This document shows, one piece after another, positions 19,364 through 27,216 of a DNA stretch of 34,037 nt. A model generated the notes under the pieces. It had not been told where the DNA came from. It searched no databases and was given only the letters and a program-made list of their open reading frames with translations. Within the stretch, counting starts at the first letter, position 1, and each line of letters begins with the position of its first letter. The translations under genes were made by a program, and so were the position numbers. This stretch comes from Gemmatimonadota bacterium (GTDB taxonomy: Bacteria; Latescibacterota; UBA2968; UBA8231), in the NCBI GenBank assembly GCA_002712305.1, contig PATE01000031.1, forward strand, positions 13,688 through 47,724. The letters are read 5' to 3'.

Positions 19364-19448
19364 GTGGGAATCCGTTTCCCACCTGGGGTTCTCTGAGACG
19401 GGCAGATCCTGCCGGTGGCAGCCCGCCAGCCTCAGAGAGACGCCAGGT
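19364..19448 (-). ncRNA. Putative structured RNA element between the sigma factor gene and the 43-aa membrane ORF
   Basis: Nested perfect pairings ACCTGG/CCAGGT, TCTCTGAG/CTCAGAGA, CGGGC/GCCCG and TGCC/GGCA, then adjacent hairpin GTGGGAA-ACGGA-TTCCCAC. Confidence 0.45.
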
Positions 19449-19485
19449 AGTGAGCAATGGTTGTGCCTGTCCTTGCGGCTGGGTC

Positions 19486-20364
19486 CTAGTTCTCGGCGTA
19501 GGCGCGCAGGCGCCGGTGGAATCTCGGATGACGTAACTTGCCGAGAGCCAGTTCCTTGATCTGCCGCACTCGCTCGCGTGTCAGCCGAAAACGACGACCG
19601 ATCTCATCCAACGTCATCGAGCGATCCTGGTCCAACCCGTAGTAGAGGCGCAGCACTTCGGCCTCGCGGGCCGGCAGCTTGTCCAGAGCCTCCTGCACAT
19701 CGGCACCGCGACTGAAACTGAGGAAGGTATCCTCGGCGCTGGGCTGTTGATCTGAAAGGCAGTCGAGGAGATTGAACACCCCGTCTCCCTCGGAGCCCTC
19801 GAAGGGGGCATCGAGAGATCGGACAGCGTGACTGACGGCCAGGGCCTGTTCGACCTCTTCCACGCGACAATCAAGCTTCTCGGCCACGCGCACAATCGAA
19901 GGGGGTTCACCCGCCTGTTGCAGTTCGGCCAGGGTACGAGAGACCTTGGAGAGCATGTCCACCCGGCTCAAAGGCACTCGAACCGTGGACTGCTCCTTGA
20001 GCGATTTCATGATCCCCTGTCGAACCCACCAGACCGCGTAGGAGATGAACTTGAACCCACGCTTCTCATCGAATCGTTCTGCCGCAGTGATGAGTCCCAC
20101 GTTTCCGGCACTAATCAACTCCGCCAACGTCAGACCCCGCCCCTGATACTGCTTGGAGACGGCGACGACGAAGCGCAGGTTCGCCTCAACGAGACGATTC
20201 CGCGCTTCCTCGTTACCCCGACGAATGCGGCGTGCAAGATCAGCTTCCTGTGGAGATGATAGTGGTGTCGACTCGGAGATGTCCTGCAGATAACTCGCCA
20301 AAAGGTTGTCACCTTCGGCCGACCGCGGCTCGACGGTGGCGGGAGGGCCTTTCGCTGTCGCCAT
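19486..20364 (-). CDS. rpoD: RNA polymerase sigma factor, sigma70 family (short RpoD/SigA type)
   Basis: LLASYLQDISE, NLRFVVAVSKQYQGRGLTLAELISAGNVGLITAAERFDEKRGFKFISYAVWWVRQGI, LTLDEIG-like HTH with RERVRQIKELALGKLRHP. ATG at 20364 is preceded by AAGGAGA. Confidence 0.9.
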   Translation of the reverse strand: MATAKGPPATVEPRSAEGDNLLASYLQDISESTPLSSPQEADLARRIRRGNEEARNRLVEANLRFVVAVSKQYQGRGLTLAELISAGNVGLITAAERFDEKRGFKFISYAVWWVRQGIMKSLKEQSTVRVPLSRVDMLSKVSRTLAELQQAGEPPSIVRVAEKLDCRVEEVEQALAVSHAVRSLDAPFEGSEGDGVFNLLDCLSDQQPSAEDTFLSFSRGADVQEALDKLPAREAEVLRLYYGLDQDRSMTLDEIGRRFRLTRERVRQIKELALGKLRHPRFHRRLRAYAEN

Positions 20365-20520
20365 GTCTTGTCTCCTTTTTCGTGTTCGTGACCCGATGCG
20401 GAATCGGTTTTGCATGATCGTCTGCTAGCTGATCAACGGTCCTTCTGTTCCTCGTACAACCTATGAGGACGCGGCAGGTTCCCGAAGGTTACCAACAGTG
20501 GAGTACGAATCGAATTCATG

Positions 20521-20556
20521 TGGTGAGATGAATCACAACGTGAGCCAGATCACACT
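20521..20556. promoter_or_regulatory. Two tandem CRP/FNR-family-like palindromes in a divergent intergenic region
   Basis: GGTGA-GATGAA-TCACA and CGTGA-GCCAGA-TCACA, centres 17 bp apart. Confidence 0.5.
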
Positions 20557-20700
20557 TGCACCACCCAGAGAATGAGGCGTGTCTATCCAATCGGACCGGC
20601 GGTGAACCAACTTTAGTTCTGCTTCGAAATAGGTGTTTGACCGCTACCCTCCGCAGACCCATTCTCTGTTCGTGCAGCACCCACCGGGATAAACACGCCA

Positions 20701-21093
20701 ATGCATGAGAATGACAGATCGACTCACGTCGCCGAGCTCACCAGTTGGGTACGTCAGTTCGTTGAGGAGCGCGACTGGGATCAGTTTCACACACCGAAGG
20801 ATCTGGCGATCGGCCTTTCCATCGAGGCCAGTGAACTGCTCGAACACTTTCGCTTCTTGAGCGATGACCGTGTGGCAGAATTGCTGGGCGACGAAGAGGC
20901 ACGGCAAGGTGTCGCTCATGAGTTGGCGGACGTGTTGTATTTCGTCCTGCTCATGTGTAGCAATCTGGGCCTCGATACGACGACGATCCTGCGTGAAAAA
21001 CTCAACCTGTCAGCCGAGAGATACCCCATCGAGAAGGCGCGGGGTCGCAACGTGAAATACACCGAACTCGACTCTTCACCCTCTCAGGAGTAG
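20701..21093 (+). CDS. MazG-like / dCTP pyrophosphatase-like nucleotide pyrophosphohydrolase
   Basis: WDQFHTPKDLAIGLSIEASELLEHF...HELADVLYFVLLMCSNLGLD all-alpha NTP-PPase pattern (EExxE, ExxD). Confidence 0.88.
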   Translation: MHENDRSTHVAELTSWVRQFVEERDWDQFHTPKDLAIGLSIEASELLEHFRFLSDDRVAELLGDEEARQGVAHELADVLYFVLLMCSNLGLDTTTILREKLNLSAERYPIEKARGRNVKYTELDSSPSQE

Positions 21094-21096
21094 CCC

Positions 21097-21918
21097 GTGT
21101 CCTCACATCCCCCCTTTGCGGAACTGGTCAGTGTCATGGCGAAGCTGCGAGCTCCGGACGGCTGTCCGTGGGATCGCGAGCAGACACATCAGACTCTCAA
21201 GCCGTACCTGCTAGAAGAAGCATATGAAGTGCTGGAGGCGATTGACGACGACCGGAGCTCAGATCTGTGTTCGGAGCTGGGCGATGTCCTGCTGCAGGTC
21301 GTTTTTCACGCCCAGGTTGCGTCAGAGGATGAACGATTCAGTATCGACGATGTGTGTCAGGCCATCGTCGACAAGCTGATTCGCCGTCATCCACATGTTT
21401 TTGGTGACACCGCCGTGGACGGCAGTGATGAGGTGGTCACCAACTGGGAGGCAATCAAGAAAGCCGAGCGTCAGAGTGCGCAAGAGACAGACCCCTCGGC
21501 CCTCGATGGCGTTCCACGTCAGCTCCCGGCCCTGCTGCGGGCACAGAGGGTGCAGGAGAAGGCTCGCCGTTCTGGTTTCGATTGGCAGAATATCGAAGGT
21601 CCCCTCGAAAAGATGTCGGAAGAGTTCGCCGAACTCAAAGAGGCGTGGCAGCGGCAGACGTCTTCTCAGGATCATGTGATCGAAGAGTTTGGCGATCTGT
21701 TGTTTGCACTGGTGAATGTGGGACGTTTCTTGCCCGTTGTGGCCGAGGATGCTCTTCGCCAGGCGGTGGACAAATTCGACGGGCGGTTTCGAGCGATGGA
21801 GCGAATCGTGCAGGAACGTGGCCAACAGTTGGCAGATCTCGACCTGGAAGCGATGGACGCAGTCTGGGACGAGGTGAAGGGCGGTCCTTCCGAGCCTGCA
21901 ACGCCGAGCGGCGGTTAG
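21097..21918 (+). CDS. mazG: Nucleoside triphosphate pyrophosphohydrolase MazG
   Basis: LRAPDGCPWDREQTHQTLKPYLLEEAYEVLEAI, SELGDVLLQVVFHAQVA, IRRHPHVFGD, second EEFGDLLFALVNVGRFL domain. GTG start. Confidence 0.94.
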   Translation: MSSHPPFAELVSVMAKLRAPDGCPWDREQTHQTLKPYLLEEAYEVLEAIDDDRSSDLCSELGDVLLQVVFHAQVASEDERFSIDDVCQAIVDKLIRRHPHVFGDTAVDGSDEVVTNWEAIKKAERQSAQETDPSALDGVPRQLPALLRAQRVQEKARRSGFDWQNIEGPLEKMSEEFAELKEAWQRQTSSQDHVIEEFGDLLFALVNVGRFLPVVAEDALRQAVDKFDGRFRAMERIVQERGQQLADLDLEAMDAVWDEVKGGPSEPATPSGG

Positions 21919-23726
21919 TTGAGCGCCCTGCTGTGGATCTCTTCGTCGGAGAAGAAGTACGCTGAGGGAGGTGTCTTGACAGTTACAGCGACCGATCGCT
22001 GTCCAAATCGAACTTCTGTTCCCCCGTAGATCTCGGTCGTAATCTCGATCACACTGGCCTTCACTTGTTCATCGATCTGGCTCTGCACCTGCTCGTGCTC
22101 GGCAGCTACGGTCGCTCGTTCGGCCAACAGCGTCTGCAGACGTTTGACGAACGCGATGATGCTCGCCCTCTTGCTGGGCGGTGTCGCCTTGATAAGGCGC
22201 GTCATGGCATCGGCATCGATTTGAGTGATCCCCAGCGTGCGCAGCAGGCGTCGAACCTTGCCATCTACCTCTTTCAGTTGCACGCGCAGTTGATTCGCTT
22301 TCACCGTGTCTGCAGGGGTCCCATCGACGCCGATCACGGTCTTGTCTCCACTGCGCGCCCCCACATAGCAGGCATCGATCCCCCCGGCGGCCAGAACCCG
22401 TCCGCCGGCGATCGTCCCGCTGCGTCCCCCACCCGCATCGGACACCGTCACATGCCCGCCGCAGCGGATATCGGCATTTAAGAGATAGTTACCGATGATG
22501 ACGTCGTCACCAACCACGGCGTGAGCGTTCTGTACATAACGTGCCGTCATGCTGCCAACCGCCGCGATCTGCGTGTCCTCGCCAAGGATTGCTTGAGCTA
22601 CGATGATGTCTCCACGGGCGGTAAGTGAAACCCCATTCTCCACGGTCCCCCCTACCGTGATGTCGCCGCCCGCTTTGACGCTGAATCCGGCCAGCACCGT
22701 CCCACTGATCTCGACGTCCCCCTCCACCTCGACGTTGCCCACCTCGTAGGTCAGATCTCCATCCACGCAAAACACGGGGGAGACCTCAACCTGTCCATTC
22801 TTGATGTGCACGTTGCCAGCGATCTGGCTGGTGAATGTGACGGCTCCGCCGTCACCGCTTCCGGCGGTCACATTAGCTCCGACCGTGATCTCCACAGGAG
22901 TTCCGTCCTCCGCCGAGACATCCTCGCCGCGCACATTGCGTCCCCCGGTACCCTCCGTGGACGGGTAGATGGTGGCCAACTGCTGCCCCTCGACGACGCC
23001 GATGGCAGAATTGCGCTCACGCAGATCGATGGAGCCATCGTCCTGTAGGGTGCCACTTCGCACTTCGGAATCGAAACTGTAGTCGATCCGGCCATCCTCG
23101 CCCGCTTGTGCAGGCTCGCCGTTCATCAGCGTGATCGTCTGCATCTCAACCAGTGGAATGCCCGCGAGCAGGTGCTCTACAGCTTCAGGGTCGGGATCGG
23201 CTACGGCACCCACTTCACCCAGCATCTGCTGGAGCGCGCCTCCATCTACATTCGCCGGTGCTCGCAGCTGACGGAAGTGAACGAAGCGGACCTCCATTCC
23301 ATCCGGTGAAACCCATAGAGGGGACAGGACCTGCAGTTCCTTGCCCGTGTCATAGATGTAGCCATAGCGATCGGCCACGAGGCGTGCCTGCTCCTCGCGG
23401 ACGCCATCTCCGGCAGCCAGCAGCTCCGGTGGAGCTGCATTCTCGCCCTCGTCGCCATCTGCTGGCGGTGCAGGCTGCGGCGGCAGCATCATGAGTTCCT
23501 CCCCGGGAGCCACGAGTTGTCCGTGGGGATTGGCTGCCAATGCCTCGTCGAGATCTGCCGCCTCCAGTGCTTGTCTCACGACCTCATAGTCAGGCGTACG
23601 ACTTGCTGAAGACAGACAGGTCATCACGGGGCCCTGTGGCTTCCCATCCCCAGTGGCCTCATCCGATGCCGCCGAATAAGCTTCGTCCGCCTTGGGGCGA
23701 CGACGCGGTGGTGGTGGTGGTGTCAC
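21915..23726 (-). CDS. FapA-family (DUF342) protein with polymer-like beta-helix
   Basis: VSPVFCVDGDLTYEVGNVEVEGDVEISGTVLAGFSVKAGGDITVGGTVENGVSLTARGDIIVAQAILGEDTQIAAVGSMTARYVQNAHAVVGDDVIIGNYLLNADIRCGGHV is the characteristic repetitive FapA pattern. Confidence 0.88.
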   Translation of the reverse strand: MTPPPPPRRRPKADEAYSAASDEATGDGKPQGPVMTCLSSASRTPDYEVVRQALEAADLDEALAANPHGQLVAPGEELMMLPPQPAPPADGDEGENAAPPELLAAGDGVREEQARLVADRYGYIYDTGKELQVLSPLWVSPDGMEVRFVHFRQLRAPANVDGGALQQMLGEVGAVADPDPEAVEHLLAGIPLVEMQTITLMNGEPAQAGEDGRIDYSFDSEVRSGTLQDDGSIDLRERNSAIGVVEGQQLATIYPSTEGTGGRNVRGEDVSAEDGTPVEITVGANVTAGSGDGGAVTFTSQIAGNVHIKNGQVEVSPVFCVDGDLTYEVGNVEVEGDVEISGTVLAGFSVKAGGDITVGGTVENGVSLTARGDIIVAQAILGEDTQIAAVGSMTARYVQNAHAVVGDDVIIGNYLLNADIRCGGHVTVSDAGGGRSGTIAGGRVLAAGGIDACYVGARSGDKTVIGVDGTPADTVKANQLRVQLKEVDGKVRRLLRTLGITQIDADAMTRLIKATPPSKRASIIAFVKRLQTLLAERATVAAEHEQVQSQIDEQVKASVIEITTEIYGGTEVRFGQRSVAVTVKTPPSAYFFSDEEIHSRALN

Positions 23727-23734
23727 GTTGCCTA

Positions 23735-24736
23735 TCAGTCGACCAGATCGTCGACGCGACTTAGCGCTTCATCGAGGGCGTCCCGCCACCCTCCGACATC
23801 GTAGCCCTCACGAGCCTCGTGAATAGCCACTGCCGCTGCCAACGCCAGACCAGACAGGATCTTCCCATCCTCGTGGGCGTGGTCGACGTTGCCCCGGCCC
23901 GACAGAATGATGACGGCCAGGGTCTCATCGTCTCGCACGATGGATGCGGCACACAGGAAGGTATTGTCGATATGGGAGACCGCTGTCTTGCCGTCGGCGC
24001 GGGCACGGCTCAGTAGCTCCGTCGTCGCTTCCTGATCGAAAGGGACGGCGTGAGCGGGCCAGGTGACCCGTCCGGGCGAGGTCCCCGTGTCGGTCAGGTG
24101 GATTTCGACTTGATCAGCCTCGAGAGCTTCACCGACCACGCTCAGCACGTGGTCCAGGGTCTCTTCCAGGGAGTGGATCGTCATCATGAAGCGTGCGAGT
24201 CGATCGCGCCCTTCCAATTCACGCACTCGGTAAAACAGCTCCTCCGACCGCTCCGCGACGAGCATCTCGAGATCTTCGTTGAAGCGTTCGAGCTGTTCGT
24301 TCTTTTCCTTCAATTGGGCGAGTGCGGCATCCGTCTCCAATTGCGCCGTATAGGTGCGCAGATGTTCCGAAACGGTCATGCGAAGCTGGTGATCGTCCCA
24401 GGGCTTGGTCAGATATCGGTGGATGCCACCTTCATTGATGGCTTGAATCGCCGTTTCCACATCTGTGTGCCCCGTGAGCATGATGCGAATCGCATCGGGC
24501 TCAACCTGCCTCGATTCCTCCAGGAAACGCGTCCCCACCATCCCGGGCATGGTCTGGTTTGAGATGATCAGCGCTACATGGTGCTTCGCCAGCAACTCGA
24601 GCCCCTGTTGCCCGCTTGTGGCCAGCAGAATGTCGTGGCCATCGCGTCGCAGTAGTTGCTGCAATTGCCGGAGAATATCCTCATCGTCATCAACGCAGAG
24701 GATCGTTCGTCGCTGGATCGGATCGTGTTCAAGCAT
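23735..24736 (-). CDS. Receiver (REC)-like domain, coiled coil and GAF domain protein; phospho-acceptor Asp replaced by Asn
   Basis: ILCVDDDEDIL, LIISNQTMPGMVG (Asn at the usual Asp), MLTGHTD, YLTKPW; C-terminal GAF-like LEETLDHVLSVVGEAL...LAVIILSGRG. Confidence 0.85.
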   Translation of the reverse strand: MLEHDPIQRRTILCVDDDEDILRQLQQLLRRDGHDILLATSGQQGLELLAKHHVALIISNQTMPGMVGTRFLEESRQVEPDAIRIMLTGHTDVETAIQAINEGGIHRYLTKPWDDHQLRMTVSEHLRTYTAQLETDAALAQLKEKNEQLERFNEDLEMLVAERSEELFYRVRELEGRDRLARFMMTIHSLEETLDHVLSVVGEALEADQVEIHLTDTGTSPGRVTWPAHAVPFDQEATTELLSRARADGKTAVSHIDNTFLCAASIVRDDETLAVIILSGRGNVDHAHEDGKILSGLALAAAVAIHEAREGYDVGGWRDALDEALSRVDDLVD

Positions 24737-24866
24737 AGGGGCATCCGTCGGAGTCGTGGCCGGCGGGCGGTCGCACTCGCCGGCGATGGGGTTGTTGTTA
24801 CCAAATTGACGTTTTCCGTCGCCCTTGGCGAGAAAAAACGTGATGCTCGCCTGTAGATCTCATCTT

Positions 24867-24893
24867 GGGTAGGTTGCTGGTGAGTTCCTACCC
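24867..24893. promoter_or_regulatory. Inverted repeat upstream of the DUF4091 gene
   Basis: GGGTAGG - 13 nt - CCTACCC, perfect 7-bp arms. Confidence 0.35.
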
Positions 24894-24922
24894 TTCGCGC
24901 CCTGGACCGGGAGAGAGCACCC

Positions 24923-26566
24923 ATGCCGCCGACGGATTTCCAGATCCGCGTACTCCCTTCCCTGACGAAGGTCTTCGGCGACGAGCCACTGACCGACGTC
25001 GGATCACGAAATGGCACGGCACTGCGGGGAGAAGTCTACTCTTTTCAAGTGGCGTATCGATCCGAATCTCTTCGCAAGCAGATCGACGTGGAAGTCGACT
25101 CCGATCTGGCCAAATACATCCAGATTCGTGAGGTGGCATTGGTGCCGAGCGACCTGCCGGGGATACGTTTCGATCGCCACGTCCTGCGCACGACGCCGGG
25201 TATGTATCCTGACCTTCTGCAACCGATCGAAGAAGGGCTCACGGCCCCTCCGGGCCAGTGGCGGGCTGTATGGGTCACCCTCCGCATTCCACATCGGACC
25301 GTGAGCGGAAAGCACCGAATCGAACTGCAGTTTCGTGAGAGTCGGCGACTGCTCGGTACTGCCCGATTTACCATCGACATCGTTGACGCCCTGCTGCCGA
25401 GGCAGAAACTTATCCACACCAGCTGGTTCCATACCGACTGCATCGCGACGCACTATGGTGACCCTGTCTGGTCGCCGAATCACTGGCGCCGCGTGGAATC
25501 CTTCGTGGCCAGCGCCGTCGACCACGGCATCAATCTTCTACTGACGCCGTTGTTCACGCCCCCTCTGGATACGGCGGTTGGCGGCGAGAGGCCGACGGTG
25601 CAACTAGTCGACGTGACTCGTCAAGGACGCGGCGGGTCAGCGGACTACGTTTTCAACTTCGCTCGTCTGGATCGATGGGTGCGCATGGCGGATCGGTGCG
25701 GCGTCCGTTTTTTCGAAATGTCCCATCTGTTCACCCAGTGGGGTGCCAAACACTGTCCTAAGATCGAAGACACAGAAGGACGAAAGCTCTTCGGTTGGCA
25801 GAGCCGGGCCACAGGGGTGGCCTATCGCCGATTCCTCGATCAGTTCCTGCCAGCGCTGGTGCGCTACATCGACCGCCGAAGGCTTCGCAAGCGATGCTAT
25901 TTCCACGTCTCTGACGAACCCTCCATCGCGCACCTCGACAACTTCACCGCTGCGGCGCAGATGGTGCAGAATCACCTGCGTGGATTCCCCTTCATCGACG
26001 CCCTGTCGAACCTCGAGTTCTACGACCGGGGTCTCGTGCAGCGCCCCATTCCTTCAAGCGACCATATCGAGCCCTTCGTCAAACGCGACATCAAAGGGCT
26101 CTGGACCTACTACTGTGTGTCTCAATCGCAGGAGGTCTCGAATCGGTTCTTCTGCATGCCTTCAGCTCGAAACCGGATTCTGGGGAGCCAGCTGTATCGC
26201 TACGATCTGGCCGGCTTTCTTCATTGGGGTTTCAACTTCTACTACACACAGTTTTCCCGCCGGCCTGTGGATCCCTTCCGCGAAACCGACGCGGGCAAAG
26301 CCTTCCCCTCGGGTGATGCCTATCTGGTCTATCCGGGAGACGATGGCCCCCTCGATTCCATTCGCAGCGAAGTCTTCAGAGAAGCGCTTCAGGACCAGCG
26401 AGCACTGCAGTTGCTCGAGAATCTCCAGGGTCGCGACAAGACGCTGGCCCTGTTGGAGAAAGGGCTGGCACGGCCGATCACCATGAAGCGTTATCCCCGT
26501 GACGCACAGTGGCTGTTGCAGATGCGCCAACGGTGTAACCGCAGGATCGCAGCACTGTCGGGATAG
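24923..26566 (+). CDS. DUF4091 / glycoside-hydrolase-like protein
   Basis: HVSDEPS, WTYYCVSQSQEVSNRFFCMPSARNRILGSQLYRYDLAGFLHWGFNFYYT, and C-terminal YPGDDGPLDSIRSEVFREALQDQRALQLLE pattern. Confidence 0.8.
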   Translation: MPPTDFQIRVLPSLTKVFGDEPLTDVGSRNGTALRGEVYSFQVAYRSESLRKQIDVEVDSDLAKYIQIREVALVPSDLPGIRFDRHVLRTTPGMYPDLLQPIEEGLTAPPGQWRAVWVTLRIPHRTVSGKHRIELQFRESRRLLGTARFTIDIVDALLPRQKLIHTSWFHTDCIATHYGDPVWSPNHWRRVESFVASAVDHGINLLLTPLFTPPLDTAVGGERPTVQLVDVTRQGRGGSADYVFNFARLDRWVRMADRCGVRFFEMSHLFTQWGAKHCPKIEDTEGRKLFGWQSRATGVAYRRFLDQFLPALVRYIDRRRLRKRCYFHVSDEPSIAHLDNFTAAAQMVQNHLRGFPFIDALSNLEFYDRGLVQRPIPSSDHIEPFVKRDIKGLWTYYCVSQSQEVSNRFFCMPSARNRILGSQLYRYDLAGFLHWGFNFYYTQFSRRPVDPFRETDAGKAFPSGDAYLVYPGDDGPLDSIRSEVFREALQDQRALQLLENLQGRDKTLALLEKGLARPITMKRYPRDAQWLLQMRQRCNRRIAALSG

Positions 26567-26576
26567 GGATAAAATA

Positions 26577-26609
26577 ATGCGGCGTCACCCTCAAGGGGTG
26601 GCGCCGCAT
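26577..26609 (-). terminator. Strong hairpin between convergent genes, probable minus-strand terminator
   Basis: 14-bp stem ATGCGGCGTCACCC/GGGTGGCGCCGCAT (one G-T pair), 5-nt loop. Minus strand continues TATTTTATCC. Confidence 0.65.
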
Positions 26610-26634
26610 GGATGTGTCCAACGGTTCTACGGGT

Positions 26635-27191
26635 TCAGCCGAAGGACCGGTCGTACAATGCGCGAATGGCCTGCGCTCCGGCATCGGTGAGATTCCGACT
26701 GCCTGTTCCCGTAAAATGGATGTGCTCGATACACGGTTCTTCGCTTCCCCCGACCTTCTCCCACGCCGTGCCCGTCCATCGGTGCCAGGCCTGACTCGCT
26801 TGGTCGAACACATGCAGGGGCTTGTTGCAGATCTCGCAAACTCAGCACCCCACCTCGTGCCGCCCTTGACCGTGCCGTCATCGAGAATCTCACCGATGAC
26901 GAAGATCTCCTGGCCATGGTTGATCTGGTGCCAGATCGTCTGCAGCACCTTGCGAAAAGCGGGGCCCTCGCTGTAACGACGATTCATCAGCTTCGATACA
27001 TAGGCAAGGCTGACATCGCCGCTGAGCAACTCTTCGTGGTTGAGAATACGTAGACCCCGCTCACGAACGTGGTTGTGTCCCTCAAAGGAGAAGTTCACCT
27101 CCTCGAGGCCAAGACGTTCGGCATCGGCCCCGAACTCGGCTTCCGCGCCGCCTGCGCCGCCACTGAACAGAATACACTCCTCCACCTTCAT
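26635..27191 (-). pseudogene. Conserved hypothetical 'SGGAxGAE' protein with a single-base frameshift near 26838-26840
   Basis: Frame 1: MKVEECILFSGGAGGAEAEFG...DDGTVKGGTRWGAEF. After the shift: CEICNKPLHVFDQASQAWHRWTGTAWEKVGGSEEPCIEHIHFTGTGSRNLTDAGAQAIRALYDRSFG*. Total length 557 nt is not a multiple of 3. Confidence 0.7.
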
Positions 27192-27216
27192 ACCGATCTA
27201 CTTTTCGCTGCGCGAA

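Noticed and set aside
19050-19457. 135-aa minus-strand ORF MLTTWRLSEAGG...
   Set aside because: Overlaps the structured element and the better supported 43-aa ORF in another frame; no Shine-Dalgarno or domain evidence.
23708-23726. (GGT)n trinucleotide run at the FapA N-terminus as a phase-variation tract
   Set aside because: Only about five units and in multiples of three; slippage would change the Pro count, not the frame.
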